Notes: generated from the letters alone by a model not told the origin. A stretch of DNA of 64,000 nucleotides from Amycolatopsis sp. CA-126428 (GCF_002904335.1 NZ_PPHF01000034.1:1-64000); one strand, 5' to 3'; shown: positions 16,703-26,117, numbered from the stretch's first letter. Translations and numbers: made by a program.

Positions 16703-17300
16703 GGGCCGACCGTAGCCGCCGGCCGGCCTCGATGGCGAACACCAATCCCAAGCCGAGGCTGAAGGACAACAGCAGGCCCTTGCCCGGCTCGTCCGCGAAA
16801 GCAGCACCGCCCGCGAAGCCGATCAAAACGCTGTACACCGCCCAGATCGCCGCTCCGGCGGCGTCGAGTGCGACGAACTTCGGCAGCGGGTAGCCGAGGC
16901 TGCCGGTGGCCAGCGCACTGGCGACGCGGCCGCCCGGCAGGTAGCGGGCCGCGATGATGAGCAGCCCGCCGTGGCGGCGCACCTGGTCGAGGGCCCATTC
17001 GTGGCGACGGCGGCCCTCCGGCCCGCGCTGCAGCCGCGCGAGCGCTTGCGGGCCGGCCGCCCGGCCGACGGCGTACCCGAGGCAGTCGCCCGCCCACGCA
17101 CCCCCGGCCGCCACCGCGGCGAGCAGGGTCAATTGCGCCGGATCGGGCCCGAACAGGACGGCGACGGTGACGACCGTGGTCTCGCTGGGCATAAAGGGCA
17201 GCAACGCGTCCAATCCGGACACCGCGAAGACGAGCACCCACAGCCACGGCGAGCCGAGCGCCTCGCGCAGCAGTTCGGTGACCTGGCCCAGGAGTTCCAC
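16599..17300 (-). CDS. DedA family membrane protein
   Basis: A 233-residue integral membrane protein of the DedA/SNARE-associated (VTT) family. LDALLPFMPSETTVV corresponds to the conserved acidic/Pro entrance motif, GDCLGYAVGR to the central G-D-x-x-x-Y segment, and RYLPGGRVASALATGSLGYP to the arginine-containing re-entrant loop. DedA proteins act in lipid carrier or phospholipid flipping and membrane homeostasis. The last 35 residues are hydrophilic and overlap the next gene in another frame; a frameshift near the 3' end, or simple C-terminal drift, could explain this. Confidence 0.87.
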   Translation of the reverse strand: MELLGQVTELLREALGSPWLWVLVFAVSGLDALLPFMPSETTVVTVAVLFGPDPAQLTLLAAVAAGGAWAGDCLGYAVGRAAGPQALARLQRGPEGRRRHEWALDQVRRHGGLLIIAARYLPGGRVASALATGSLGYPLPKFVALDAAGAAIWAVYSVLIGFAGGAAFADEPGKGLLLSFSLGLGLVFAIEAGRRLRSAHARSDRRPRGRAETGGAGGRAVGPGAELSEVDCP

Positions 17301-17363
17301 GGCTCAATGGTGATCACCGAAGGTCACCTGCGGGTGACGGAGCGGGGGTGGCCCGGTGAACGT

Positions 17364-18164
17364 TCAGGCGGGGGCGACGGCGGCCCAGGGAACCGTCAGT
17401 TCACCCAGCCGGATCCGGGACGGCGGGCCCAGCACCGGCCAGCCCCGCGCGGCCAGCAGCCGGACCGTCTCCAGCCAGCGCGAACGGGCACCGAAGGACT
17501 GGTGGGGAGCCGCCGTCGCCCAGCAGGCGTCCAAGGTGGACAGTAGCGCATGGACGCGCTCACCGGGGACGTTCCGGTGGATCAGCGCCTTCGGCAGCCG
17601 CTCGGCGATCGTCGACGGCTTCTCCAGCCCGGCCAGCCGCATCGAGAGCGTCAGCGAGACCGGACCGGCCTGGGAGACCAGCGCCCACGTCGACAGCCGG
17701 CCGATCTCGTCGCACGTGCCCTCGACCAGGAGGCCCTCGGCGGGCATCGAGCCGAGCATCCGGCCCCACGCGCCCGCGACCTCGTCCTCCGCGTACTGCC
17801 GGAGCACGTTGAACGCCCGCACCAGCACCGGCCGCGTCCCGGCGAGCTCGAAGCCGCCGCGGCGGAAGTCCAGCAGGGGCGGTGCCGCGGCGGGCAGAGC
17901 GGCGGCCACCCGCACCGGATCCAGCTCCAGGCCCAGCACCCGGACGTCGGGCCGGACCCGCCGCAGCCACCGGGCCAGCTCGACCGTCGTCACCGGGGAA
18001 GCGCCGTACCCGAGGTCGACGACCAGGGGTGCGCCGGCCGCGCGCAGCAGCCGGGAAGTGGCCGGCGCGGCCGCGATCCACCGGTCGACCCGGCGCAGGC
18101 GGTTCGGGTTGGTCGTGCCGCGCGTCGGCGCGCCGACCGGGGTCAGTTTGCTTTGGTGAGCCAC
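17364..18164 (-). CDS. class I SAM-dependent methyltransferase-like protein
   Basis: A 266-residue protein with LVVDLGYGASPVTTVELARW in the SAM-binding position (D-x-G-x-G) and VRVLGLELDPVRVAAAL supplying the acidic ribose-binding residue. Later parts (FNVLRQYAEDEVAGAWGRML, LLVEGTCDEIGRLSTWALVS) resemble a conserved actinobacterial family of unknown substrate. The start is GTG at 18164, overlapping the 3' end of the DUF2505 gene by 22 bp, so the two are probably one operon. No closer function can be read. Confidence 0.78.
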   Translation of the reverse strand: MAHQSKLTPVGAPTRGTTNPNRLRRVDRWIAAAPATSRLLRAAGAPLVVDLGYGASPVTTVELARWLRRVRPDVRVLGLELDPVRVAAALPAAAPPLLDFRRGGFELAGTRPVLVRAFNVLRQYAEDEVAGAWGRMLGSMPAEGLLVEGTCDEIGRLSTWALVSQAGPVSLTLSMRLAGLEKPSTIAERLPKALIHRNVPGERVHALLSTLDACWATAAPHQSFGARSRWLETVRLLAARGWPVLGPPSRIRLGELTVPWAAVAPA

Positions 18165-18649
18165 TTCGCGGTGAATTCGGCTTCGCGTTCCAGCAGCTTC
18201 GTGACCTGCTCGGCGATCACGCTCTCCAGCTTCCCGCCGAACAGCGGGATCCGGACCGTGACCTCGCCGCTGGTCCGGTGCACCGTCCGGTCGCCGTCGG
18301 CCAGCAGCGCCGTCCGCGCGGTGATCTCGCCCGGGACGCCGCCGACCTCCACCGTGGCGTTGCCCTGGTGGCCGGTGCCGTCGTTGCTCACGCGCCAGGT
18401 CTGCGTGCGGGTCACCAGCAGGTCGCCCTTGTGCAGCGTCCGGACCGCCTGCGGCAGCTTGTCGGCGCTGATGCCCTGCCGCAGCTGGTACCGCAGGCCC
18501 GCGTCGGACGGTTCGTACGCCAGCAGCGCCGCGCTGTGCCCGCCCAGCTCCTCCAGGCGTGCCCGCAGCGCGTCTTCGCCGGCGACGGCCGCGTACGTGG
18601 ACGCGACGTCGGCGGGGAACTCAGCGCGGTGCTCGATCCGGGATCCCAT
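18143..18649 (-). CDS. DUF2505 domain protein (Rv0481c-like)
   Basis: A 168-residue SRPBCC-like protein with an N-terminal RIEHRAEFPADVASTYAAVA and C-terminal GGKLESVIAEQVTKLLEREA, matching DUF2505. In mycobacteria the homologue also sits beside murB, divergently transcribed. Only 24 bp separate its ATG (18649) from the murB start, so the promoters of the two genes must overlap each other's coding region or each other. Function unknown; a lipid- or ligand-binding pocket is plausible from the fold class. Confidence 0.82.
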   Translation of the reverse strand: MGSRIEHRAEFPADVASTYAAVAGEDALRARLEELGGHSAALLAYEPSDAGLRYQLRQGISADKLPQAVRTLHKGDLLVTRTQTWRVSNDGTGHQGNATVEVGGVPGEITARTALLADGDRTVHRTSGEVTVRIPLFGGKLESVIAEQVTKLLEREAEFTAKWLTKAN

Positions 18650-18673
18650 GAGCCGGACAGTACCGTCAGACGC

Positions 18674-19729
18674 GTGAACTCCGCCCGAACTCCCGCTCTC
18701 CCGAAGCTCGCCGCGTACACCACGCTGCGTCTCGGCGGCCCGGCCCGCCGCTTCGTCAGCGCTGTGACCAGCGAAGACCTGGTCGCGGCGGTCGGCGAGG
18801 CCGACGCGGCGGGCGAGCCGGTGCTGCTGCTCGGCGGCGGCTCCAACCTGGTGGTCGGCGACGCGGGGTTCGACGGCACGCTCGTCGAGGTGGCGAACAC
18901 CGGCTGGCACCGTGACGGCGACCACATCGAGGTCCAGGCCGGTCAGAACTGGGACGCCTTCGTCGCCGCGCTGGTCGAGGCCGGGCTGGGCGGGCTCGAG
19001 TGCCTCTCCGGCATCCCCGGCAGCGTCGGCGCCACGCCGATCCAGAACGTCGGCGCGTACGGCTGCGAGGTCGCCGAGTCGATCGTCTCGGTCGAGCTCT
19101 ACGACCGCGGGACGCGCGAAGTGCGCACGCTCAAGGCCGACGAACTCGGCTTCGCCTACCGCACCAGCGTCCTCAAGGGCACGGACACCGGCGTCGTCCT
19201 CTCGGTCCGCTTCGAGGTCCGCGAAGACGGCCGTTCCGCGCCCATCCGCTACGCCGAGCTGGCGCGCACGCTCGGCGTCGGGATCGGCGCCCGCGTCCCG
19301 GCCGCCGAAGCCCGCGAAGCCGTCCTCGAGCTGCGTCGCGGCAAGGGCATGGTGCTCGACCCGGACGACCACGACACCTGGAGCGCCGGCTCGTTCTTCA
19401 CCAACCCCATCGTGCCGGGCGCCGAGGCCGAAGCGGTGCTCGAGCGGATCACGTCGGTCGCCGGCGCGGCGGCGCCGCAGTACCCGGCCGACGGCGGCGT
19501 CAAGCTGTCCGCCGCCTGGCTGATCGAGCGCGCCGGCTTCGGCAAGGGGTACCCCGGTCCGGGGAACCGCGTTTCGCTGTCGACGAAGCACACCCTGGCG
19601 CTGACCAACCGCGGCGACGCGACGACGGAGGACCTGCTCGCCCTGGCCCGCGAGGTCCGCGACGGCGTCCACGAGCGCTTCGGCGTCCGGCTGCACCCCG
19701 AACCGCTGCTGATCAACTGCGTGATTTGA
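18674..19729 (+). CDS. murB: UDP-N-acetylenolpyruvoylglucosamine reductase
   Basis: A 351-residue FAD enzyme that reduces UDP-GlcNAc-enolpyruvate to UDP-MurNAc in cell-wall precursor synthesis. FAD-binding signatures: TTLRLGGPARRF, LLLGGGSNLVVGD and GIPGSVGATPIQNVGAYG. The substrate/catalytic region includes YRTSVLKG, SAGSFFTNPIV (catalytic Ser) and a late HPEP with the Glu that protonates the product. GTG 18674 was chosen because it starts the family N-terminus; a long upstream reading is a shadow of the opposite gene. Type I MurB by the Tyr-loop region. Confidence 0.96.
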   Translation: MNSARTPALPKLAAYTTLRLGGPARRFVSAVTSEDLVAAVGEADAAGEPVLLLGGGSNLVVGDAGFDGTLVEVANTGWHRDGDHIEVQAGQNWDAFVAALVEAGLGGLECLSGIPGSVGATPIQNVGAYGCEVAESIVSVELYDRGTREVRTLKADELGFAYRTSVLKGTDTGVVLSVRFEVREDGRSAPIRYAELARTLGVGIGARVPAAEAREAVLELRRGKGMVLDPDDHDTWSAGSFFTNPIVPGAEAEAVLERITSVAGAAAPQYPADGGVKLSAAWLIERAGFGKGYPGPGNRVSLSTKHTLALTNRGDATTEDLLALAREVRDGVHERFGVRLHPEPLLINCVI

Positions 19730-19758
19730 GCCAAACCGGGCAACCCGTACGTGTGTAG

Positions 19759-19782
19759 GACGTCTTTGTCGACAAAGGCGTC
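19759..19782. terminator. hairpin after murB
   Basis: A 24-bp near-perfect palindrome: CTTTGTCGACAAAG at its centre (19764-19777), flanked by GACG and CGTC with one U-G wobble in RNA. It forms a 10-bp stem with a UCGA loop, 29 bp after the murB stop. Terminator is more likely than operator, but either is possible. Confidence 0.5.
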
Positions 19783-19889
19783 GCCACCTGACTGGTTGGA
19801 CTTTGCCCATCAGCGGGTAACGTCGGCTGGGCTACCAGCGCTAAAGGGCGTGTGCCCGCTGGTCGGCGGGGGATTTCGGGAGGTTTTCG

Positions 19890-21068
19890 GTGATCGAACG
19901 GCGTACGGTCTTCAAGGCTGCTCTGGCGGCTGGAGCCGCCCTGGTCGCCGCCGCGTGCTCGAGCGAGACGGGCGGCACCGCCAAGCCGACCGGTGCCAAC
20001 AGCGACGGCGAAGGCGGTGGCGCGCAGCCAGTGGCGAAGATCACGGCCGAGCCCGCCGCCGACGCCAAGGACGTCCCGGTGCTCAAGCCCGCCGTGCTCA
20101 AGGTCGCCGACGGCAAGCTCACCGAGTGCAAGCTCAGCGCCGACGGCGGCAAGGAGGTCAAGGGCGACCTCTCGCCCGACGGCCTCACCTGGACCAGCTC
20201 CGAGCCGCTCGGCTACGGCAAGACCTACACCTACGCCGCCAAGGCCACCGGCTCCGACGGCAAGCCGGTCGAGTTCAAGGGCAGCTTCGCCACGATCGCC
20301 CCGGCCAAGCAGGTCCGCGCCACGCTCAACCCGGCCGACAACCAGACCGTCGGCGTGGCCATGCCGATCAGCGTCAAGTTCCAGTCGCCGGTGAAGAACC
20401 GCGCCGCGGTCGAGAAGGCCCTGTCCGTGAAGACGGACAAGGACGTCGAGGGCGCGTGGGGCTGGCTGTCCGACAGCCAGGTCGACTACCGGCCGAAGGA
20501 GTACTGGCCGCAGAACATCACCGTGAACGTCGAGGCGAAGCTCTACGGCGTCGACCTGGGCGGCGGCGCGTACGGCAAGGCCGACGTCACGACGAAGTTC
20601 AAGATCGGCCGCAACCAGGTGGTCAAGGTCAACACCCCGGACCACCAGATGCGCGTCTACCGCGGCGGCTCGCAGGTCAAGAGCTACCCGTGCGCGAACG
20701 GGCTGGACGGCGAGGTCGACCGCAACACCCCGAACGGCACCTACATCATCATGACCCGGGAGCCGACCGCGGTGTTCGACAACGCCCGCTACGGCTACAC
20801 GAACGTCAACAAGAAGTGGGCCTGCCGGTTCTCCAACCACGGCGAGTACATCCACGAGAACCAGGACAACGCGGCCAACATCGGGAAGAACAACAACTCC
20901 CACGGCTGCGTCAACCTGCTCGAAGCCGACGCCAAGGACTTCTACGACTCGGCGATGATCGGCGACCCGGTCGAGATCACCGGCTCGAAGCTCAGCCCGC
21001 CGATGGCCTCGGACGTCAAGGACTGGAACTACAGCTGGGCGGCCTGGCAAGGGCTGGGTGCGAAGTAG
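19890..21068 (+). CDS. L,D-transpeptidase lipoprotein (LprQ/LdtMt5-like)
   Basis: A 392-residue exported enzyme making 3-3 peptidoglycan cross-links. The N-terminus RRTVFKAALAAGAALVAAAC combines a twin-Arg-like start with a lipobox ending at Cys. Two Ig-like domains (about 45-250; LNPADNQTVGVAMPISVKF is typical) precede the YkuD domain. The catalytic block holds GEYIHE and SHGCVNL, with the nucleophilic Cys in SHGC. The start is GTG 19890 behind GGAGG. Downstream of murB, as for Rv0483 after Rv0482. The C-terminal helix WNYSWAAWQG is also typical of mycobacterial paralogues. Confidence 0.93.
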   Translation: MIERRTVFKAALAAGAALVAAACSSETGGTAKPTGANSDGEGGGAQPVAKITAEPAADAKDVPVLKPAVLKVADGKLTECKLSADGGKEVKGDLSPDGLTWTSSEPLGYGKTYTYAAKATGSDGKPVEFKGSFATIAPAKQVRATLNPADNQTVGVAMPISVKFQSPVKNRAAVEKALSVKTDKDVEGAWGWLSDSQVDYRPKEYWPQNITVNVEAKLYGVDLGGGAYGKADVTTKFKIGRNQVVKVNTPDHQMRVYRGGSQVKSYPCANGLDGEVDRNTPNGTYIIMTREPTAVFDNARYGYTNVNKKWACRFSNHGEYIHENQDNAANIGKNNNSHGCVNLLEADAKDFYDSAMIGDPVEITGSKLSPPMASDVKDWNYSWAAWQGLGAK

Positions 21069-21071
21069 CCC

Positions 21072-21887
21072 GTGCGCACCGAAGTCGTCGGGCACGGCGG
21101 GGTCCGGCTCGGCCTGCGGGTCGAGGGCGCCGAAAACAGCAGGCCGATCGTGTTCGTGCACGGCTGGGCGCAGTCGGCCGGCTGCTGGGCCGCGCAGCTC
21201 GCCGACCCGGCCCTGACCGAGCGGTTCCTCCTGGTCGCGGTGGACCTGCGCGGGCACGGCGCCTCCGACGTCCCGGCCTCCGGGTACGACGACCCGCAGG
21301 TCTGGGCGGACGACCTCGCCGCGGTGCTCGACTTCGCCGGTCCGGACGCGATCGTCGTCGCGTGGTCCTACGGCGGCCTGGTGCTGACCGACCACATCCG
21401 GGTGCACGGCACCGCACGCCTGCGCGGGCTCGTGCTCGTCGGTGCCATCACCGAGATCGGCCGCGACCGGCCGGGCGGGCGCATCGGTGCGCTGATGCGC
21501 GAGCACCTGCGGGCGATGCTTTCGGACGATCCGGACATCGCGATCCCGGCCCTCACCGCGTTCAGCCGGGGGATGGTCACCGGGCCGGTGCCCGGTGCGC
21601 AGGTCCAGGCCCTGCTCGGCGCCGCTCTCAGCGTGCCGCCTTCGGTCCGCTCGGCGCTCTTCCGCCGGGACGTCGGCAGCGAAGACGTGCTGGCCGGCAT
21701 CGACAAACCCACCCTGGTCGTGCACGGCTCGCACGACCGTGTGATCGACTCCGCGGCGGCGGAGCACGCCATCGGGAAGATTCCGGGTGCCATCGGGCGT
21801 TGGTTCCTTGACGGGGGGCATGCGCCCTTCGCCGAGTCCGCGGCCGAGTTCGACGCGGTGCTCCGGCAGTTCGCCGAGGAATGCTGA
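21072..21887 (+). CDS. alpha/beta-fold hydrolase
   Basis: A 271-residue alpha/beta hydrolase: oxyanion loop VFVHGW, nucleophile elbow AWSYGG (Ser in A-x-S-x-G rather than G-x-S-x-G), acid in [12 protein letters not shown], and His in [11 protein letters not shown]. The start GTG 21072 follows three bases after the L,D-transpeptidase stop, and its stop lies inside the first codons of mshA, so it sits in a compact operon. The substrate is unknown; esterase and haloperoxidase-like activities are common in this family. Confidence 0.87.
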   Translation: MRTEVVGHGGVRLGLRVEGAENSRPIVFVHGWAQSAGCWAAQLADPALTERFLLVAVDLRGHGASDVPASGYDDPQVWADDLAAVLDFAGPDAIVVAWSYGGLVLTDHIRVHGTARLRGLVLVGAITEIGRDRPGGRIGALMREHLRAMLSDDPDIAIPALTAFSRGMVTGPVPGAQVQALLGAALSVPPSVRSALFRRDVGSEDVLAGIDKPTLVVHGSHDRVIDSAAAEHAIGKIPGAIGRWFLDGGHAPFAESAAEFDAVLRQFAEEC

Positions 21888-23212
21888 AGCGCAGGAGAAG
21901 TGACCAGGTGACCAGCAACATCCGAAGGTTCCGCGCTGCGCCGCGCCGGATCGCGGTGCTGTCCGTACACACCTCGCCACTGGAACAACCCGGGACCGGC
22001 GACGCCGGCGGGCTGAACGTCTACGTCAGCCAGACCGCGACCGAGATGGCCCGCCGCGGCGTCGAGGTCGAGGTGTTCACCCGCGCGACCGCCTCCGGCC
22101 AGCCGCCGGTGGCCGAGCTGGCGCCCGGGGTGACCGTGCGGCACGTGCAAGCGGGCCCGTTCGAGCCACTGGGCCGCGATGAGCTGCCCGCCCAGCTGTG
22201 CGCGTTCACCTCCGGCGTGCTGCGGACCGAGGCCTTCCACGAGCCCGGCCACTACGACCTCATCCACTCCCACTACTGGCTGTCGGGCCAGGTCGGCTGG
22301 CTCGCCCGCGACCGGTGGTCCGTGCCGCTGGTGCACACCGCGCACACCCTGGCGAAGGTGAAGAACGCCGCGCTCGCCGAGGGCGACAAGCCCGAGCCGC
22401 GCACCCGCGTGATCGGCGAGGAGCAGGTGGTCGCCGAGGCCGACCGGCTGGTCGCCAACACCGCGGTCGAGGCGCGTCAGCTCATCGACCTCTACGACGC
22501 CGACCCGGGTGCGGTGCACGCCGTGCCGCCGGGCGTCGACCTCGAACGCTTCACGCCGGGCTCCCGGTCCGTGGCGCGCGCGGAACTGGGGCTGGCCGAA
22601 GACGACGTCGTGCTCGCCTTCGCCGGCCGGATCCAGCCGCTCAAGGCGCCGGACGTGCTGCTGCACGCCGCGGCCGCGATGCTGTGCCGCCGCCCCGAGC
22701 TGGCTTCGCGGCTGGTCGTGCTGATCGTCGGCGGGCCGTCGGGGACCGGGCTCGAGCAGCCGCAGGCCCTGCGCGAGCTGGCCGTTTCGCTCGGCATCGA
22801 GGGGCAGGTCCGGTTCCTGCCGCCGCAGCCGGGCGAACGCCTCGCCCGCGTCTTCCGCGCCGCCGACGTCGTCGCGGTGCCCAGCTACAACGAGTCGTTC
22901 GGCCTGGTCGCCCTCGAGGCGCAGGCCTGCGGGACGCCGGTGGTCGCCGCCGAGGTCGGCGGGCTGCCGGTGGCGGTGCCGCACGGCGTCTCCGGGCTGC
23001 TGGTGCCCGGGCACGGCGCCGAGGAGTGGGCGGACGCGCTGGCCGCCGTCGCGCTCCGCCCGGACCGGCGCGCCGAACTGGCCGCCAACGCCGTCGTGCA
23101 CGCGCGCCGGTTCTCCTGGCGCCGGACCACGGACGCGCTCCTGGACATCTATGCTCAGGCCACCAGCGCCTTTTCCCGTGCGCTGGACCTGCGCACGGAG
23201 GTGGCGGTGTGA
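21881..23212 (+). CDS. mshA: D-inositol-3-phosphate glycosyltransferase (mycothiol synthesis step 1)
   Basis: A 443-residue GT-B enzyme (GT4) that joins GlcNAc from UDP-GlcNAc to 1-L-myo-inositol-1-phosphate, the first step of mycothiol synthesis. Recognised from [20 protein letters not shown] (donor loop), [30 protein letters not shown] and [20 protein letters not shown] (E-x7-E motif). ATG 21881 overlaps the previous stop; GTG 21908, nearer the AGGAG site, is an alternative that removes nine residues. Its stop overlaps the YbjN gene start (GTGA). The same order occurs in mycobacteria (Rv0486-Rv0487). Confidence 0.96.
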   Translation: MLKRRRSDQVTSNIRRFRAAPRRIAVLSVHTSPLEQPGTGDAGGLNVYVSQTATEMARRGVEVEVFTRATASGQPPVAELAPGVTVRHVQAGPFEPLGRDELPAQLCAFTSGVLRTEAFHEPGHYDLIHSHYWLSGQVGWLARDRWSVPLVHTAHTLAKVKNAALAEGDKPEPRTRVIGEEQVVAEADRLVANTAVEARQLIDLYDADPGAVHAVPPGVDLERFTPGSRSVARAELGLAEDDVVLAFAGRIQPLKAPDVLLHAAAAMLCRRPELASRLVVLIVGGPSGTGLEQPQALRELAVSLGIEGQVRFLPPQPGERLARVFRAADVVAVPSYNESFGLVALEAQACGTPVVAAEVGGLPVAVPHGVSGLLVPGHGAEEWADALAAVALRPDRRAELAANAVVHARRFSWRRTTDALLDIYAQATSAFSRALDLRTEVAV

Positions 23213-23721
23213 GCCTGGACGAGCTGATCCAGTCTACTTTGGACTCGGCGGAGCTGAAGTACGACAAGCGCGGGCCGGGAAAGTACTTCGTCACGCTGCC
23301 GGGGACGAAGAAGCTGCAGACCAACGCGTGGCTGGTCGACGGCGACCACGCGTTTTCGGTGGAGGCCTTCGTCTGCCGCCGTCCCGACGAGTCCCATGAG
23401 GACGTTTACCGATTCCTGTTGCAGCGCAACGCGAAGCTCTACGGCGTTCACTACACGGTGGACAACCTCGGGGACATCTACCTGGTCGGCCGGTTCGGCA
23501 AGGAGACGATGAGCGCCGACGAGCTCGACAAGGTGCTCGGCCAGGTGCTGGAAGCGGCCGACGGCGACTTCAACACGCTGCTCGAGATCGGCTTCGCGAC
23601 GTCGATCAAGCGCGAGTGGGACTGGCGCGTCTCCCGCGGGGAATCCCTGGCCAACCTCCAGGCCTTCAAGCACCTCGTCGCGCCGGAGAAGCCGCACGAA
23701 CCGGGCTTGACCGAGTCGTGA
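23209..23721 (+). CDS. YbjN domain-containing protein
   Basis: A 170-residue soluble protein of the YbjN/type III secretion chaperone-like fold: [40 protein letters not shown] and [20 protein letters not shown] are the conserved blocks. GTG 23209 overlaps the mshA stop, so translation is coupled. It is always beside mshA in related genomes, suggesting a link to mycothiol, but its role has not been shown from sequence. Downstream a 69-bp gap precedes a lipoprotein gene. Confidence 0.88.
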   Translation: MSLDELIQSTLDSAELKYDKRGPGKYFVTLPGTKKLQTNAWLVDGDHAFSVEAFVCRRPDESHEDVYRFLLQRNAKLYGVHYTVDNLGDIYLVGRFGKETMSADELDKVLGQVLEAADGDFNTLLEIGFATSIKREWDWRVSRGESLANLQAFKHLVAPEKPHEPGLTES

Positions 23722-23790
23722 CCCGGGCCGTGCAACGGCCCTGAACCGCACCTCCGTCTCCTCGCCAGCCGAACTGGAGGGAGACGCAGG

Positions 23791-24654
23791 ATGCGGACTC
23801 GATGGAGAGCCGGGCTCGCGGTCGTGGGCGTGGCGTTCGTGCTGGCGGGCTGCTCGGCGGCCCAAGAGGGCAAAATGTCCACGGCGGACAGTGCCGGTTC
23901 CGGGCCGGTGCCGGCCGCGCCGCAGCAGGGCGCCGGCAAATCCGGGCCGGAGAAGGTGACCCCGCCGCAGCCGGGTGCCACCGAGCGCAAGCTCTCGCGC
24001 AGCGCCCGGCTGGAACTGACCGCCCCCAAGGTGGTCGACGTCGTCGCGCAGGCCCGCGGCATCGCGCTGGGCGCCGGCGGCTACACCGGGCAGGAGAGCA
24101 CGGGCGACGAGCTGGCGACGCTCAACCTCGCGGTGCCCGCGGACAGGCTCGACGGCGTGCTCGACCAGCTCTCGCACCTGGGTAGCCGCCTGGTGAAGCG
24201 GGAGCTGAACACCCAGGACGTGACCGAGCAGGTCGTCGACGTCGAAGCGCGGCTGGCGACGCAGCGGGCGTCGGTGGAGCGGATCCGCACGTTGCTGGCG
24301 AAGGCGACGTCGGTGTCCGAGATCGCCTCGGTCGAGGGCGAGCTGACGAGCCGCGAGGCGGCGCTCGAATCACTCGAGCAGCAGCGGAACTCGCTGGCCG
24401 GCAGCGTGGCGATGGCGACCGTGGCGATGACCATCCGCAACGTCGCCGCGGCTCCTCCGCCGGCGGAGGACCACAGCGGGTTCCTCGGCGGGCTGGCCGG
24501 CGGCTGGCACGCGTTCCTCATCTTCGGCGGCGGCCTGCTGACCGTGCTGGGTGCGCTGGCGCCGTTCCTGCTGTTCCTCGTGCCGCTGGGCTGGCTCGGC
24601 TGGTGGCTCCACCGCCGTCGCCGGACCCCGGCGCCGGAACCGGGCGAGGGCTGA
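23791..24654 (+). CDS. DUF4349 domain lipoprotein
   Basis: A 287-residue membrane-anchored protein: signal VVGVAFVLAGC (lipobox LAGC, Cys 21), disordered linker to ~65, DUF4349 domain (ATERKLSRSARLELTAPKVV; GGYTGQESTGDELATLNLAV; VTEQVVDVEARLATQRASVE, then a coiled coil to ~205), and a C-terminal membrane helix with a basic tail WWLHRRRR. Both ends are thus membrane-anchored with an extracellular coiled-coil loop. A GGAGGGAGAC ribosome site precedes the ATG. Function unknown; similar proteins are common in Gram-positive envelopes. Confidence 0.85.
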   Translation: MRTRWRAGLAVVGVAFVLAGCSAAQEGKMSTADSAGSGPVPAAPQQGAGKSGPEKVTPPQPGATERKLSRSARLELTAPKVVDVVAQARGIALGAGGYTGQESTGDELATLNLAVPADRLDGVLDQLSHLGSRLVKRELNTQDVTEQVVDVEARLATQRASVERIRTLLAKATSVSEIASVEGELTSREAALESLEQQRNSLAGSVAMATVAMTIRNVAAAPPPAEDHSGFLGGLAGGWHAFLIFGGGLLTVLGALAPFLLFLVPLGWLGWWLHRRRRTPAPEPGEG

Positions 24655-24669
24655 GCGGAACAGGCGGGA

Positions 24670-24704
24670 CGGCTCGAGGGAGGGGGAGTCGCGATCTCGA
24701 GCCG
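24670..24704 (+). terminator. hairpin after DUF4349 gene
   Basis: Arms CGGCTCGAG (24670-24678) and CTCGAGCCG (24696-24704) with a 17-nt G-rich loop, 16 bp after the stop codon. First of two consecutive hairpins with the same GGCTCG stem core. Confidence 0.55.
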
Positions 24705-24766
24705 CCCCGCTGAAGTTCCCGCCGATCAGGACCCGGTGACGAGGGGGGTGTCAACGGGGCCGGCGG

Positions 24767-24798
24767 GCCGCGGCTCGGCAGGGGGGAGACGAGCCGCG
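24767..24798 (+). terminator. second hairpin after DUF4349 gene
   Basis: Arms CCGCGGCTCG (24767-24776) and CGAGCCGCGG (24789-24798) with a 12-nt loop. Together with the hairpin at 24670 it makes a tandem terminator arrangement. Confidence 0.55.
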
Positions 24799-24993
24799 GT
24801 CAATGCCCGAACCCGGCCGGGGAGTGCGTGGAATCCGGCCGCTCGGGACGTAGCCAACCTGTCAGATCCCGCCCGGTAATCACAAGGCTACTGGCTAGCC
24901 CGTTCGAGTGAATTTTTGAAATGTCGATAACGGTGCGCAGTCTGAGGCCGGAATTTTGCGCGTTGTTGGCGGGCGGACTTGACGAAGAGTGAG

Positions 24994-25013
24994 GTGTTAC
25001 TCCGCGGTAACAC
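24994..25013. promoter_or_regulatory. inverted repeat upstream of gpmA
   Basis: GTGTTAC-TCCGCG-GTAACAC: 7-bp arms, 6-bp spacer, 73 bp upstream of the gpmA start. Position suits an operator or activator site; no regulator is assigned. Confidence 0.4.
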
Positions 25014-25086
25014 ACTCTGGGTAGGACGACGGCTGCGGCGGAGGTCACCAGCCGGTTGCGGGGCGCGTTCTGGCAGGCTGTGGGGC

Positions 25087-25836
25087 ATGGGCGAGATTGG
25101 GACGTTGGTGCTGCTGCGGCACGGGCAGAGCACGTGGAACGCGGAAAACCTGTTCACCGGCTGGGTGGACGTACCGCTTTCGGAGCAGGGCGAGGGCGAA
25201 GCCCGCCAGGGCGGCCGGTTGCTGGCCGGCGCCGGGCTGCTCCCGGACGTGGTGCACACCTCGCTGCTGCGCCGCGCGATCTCCACCGCGAACATCGCGC
25301 TGGACGCTGCCGACCGGCACTGGATCCCGGTGAAGCGCGACTGGCGCCTCAACGAGCGCCACTACGGCGCTCTCCAGGGCAAGGACAAGAAGCAGACCCT
25401 CGAGGAGTTCGGCGAGGAGCAGTTCATGCTCTGGCGCCGCTCGTACGACACCCCGCCGCCGCCGATCGACCCGAACGACAAGTGGAGCCAGGTGGGCGAC
25501 CCCCGCTACGCCGGCCTCGGCGACAAGGCGCCGCTGACCGAGTGCCTGAAGGACGTCGTCGAGCGGCTGCTGCCGTACTGGGAGTCCGAGATCGTGCCCG
25601 ACCTGCGCGCGGGCAAGACGGTGCTGGTGGCCGCGCACGGCAACTCGCTGCGCGCGCTGGTCAAGCACCTCGACGGCATCTCCGACGCCGACATCGCGGG
25701 GCTGAACATCCCGACGGGCATCCCGCTGCGCTACGACCTCACCGAGGACCTGCGGCCGGTGAAGCCGGGTGGCGAGTACCTCGACCCCGACGCCGCCAGG
25801 GAAGCCGCCGCCGCGGTGGCGAACCAGGGCCGCTGA
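25087..25836 (+). CDS. gpmA: 2,3-bisphosphoglycerate-dependent phosphoglycerate mutase
   Basis: A 249-residue glycolytic enzyme interconverting 3- and 2-phosphoglycerate. The phosphohistidine motif is [18 protein letters not shown] (His in RHG); substrate-binding residues appear in [15 protein letters not shown], and the second His in [17 protein letters not shown]. Length and the [11 protein letters not shown] ending are standard. ATG 25087 fits the family start. It lies between the mycothiol genes and senX3-regX3, as Rv0489 does. A strong hairpin at 25849 follows. Confidence 0.96.
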   Translation: MGEIGTLVLLRHGQSTWNAENLFTGWVDVPLSEQGEGEARQGGRLLAGAGLLPDVVHTSLLRRAISTANIALDAADRHWIPVKRDWRLNERHYGALQGKDKKQTLEEFGEEQFMLWRRSYDTPPPPIDPNDKWSQVGDPRYAGLGDKAPLTECLKDVVERLLPYWESEIVPDLRAGKTVLVAAHGNSLRALVKHLDGISDADIAGLNIPTGIPLRYDLTEDLRPVKPGGEYLDPDAAREAAAAVANQGR

Positions 25837-25848
25837 GTTTCCGGTCGC

Positions 25849-25892
25849 CGAAGGCCACGTTGCGGGACTCCGGTCCCGTGGCGTGGCCTTCG
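25849..25892 (+). terminator. gpmA intrinsic terminator
   Basis: Arms CGAAGGCCACG (25849-25859) and CGTGGCCTTCG (25882-25892), with an inner GGGAC/GTCCC pair in the loop. Located 12 bp after the gpmA stop. Confidence 0.7.
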
Positions 25893-26117
25893 TGGTTTCC
25901 CGAGCGCGAAGAACAATCGCAGGATCAATAGCGCATTCCCGGATCGGGGAAAATCCGGTTCGGATGACGAACCGCGAACACCACGCACGTCATCGGCTGG
26001 AGCAGCGGTGATCTGGTCGGCGTCGACGGACGCGGCTGCGGTTTCTGAACTTCACCCGGACGGTTTCCCGAGGAAATCGGGCTTGACCTGAAACGATTTC
26101 CGGTAGCGTGAAGTCGC

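Larger units (their letters stand above)
24655..25086. other. 432-bp intergenic region before gpmA
   Basis: No convincing gene. It holds two hairpins just after the lipoprotein gene (24670-24704 and 24767-24798), an AT-richer stretch (24890-24970) that probably contains the gpmA promoter, and a GTGTTAC/GTAACAC inverted repeat at 24994-25013. Confidence 0.6.
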
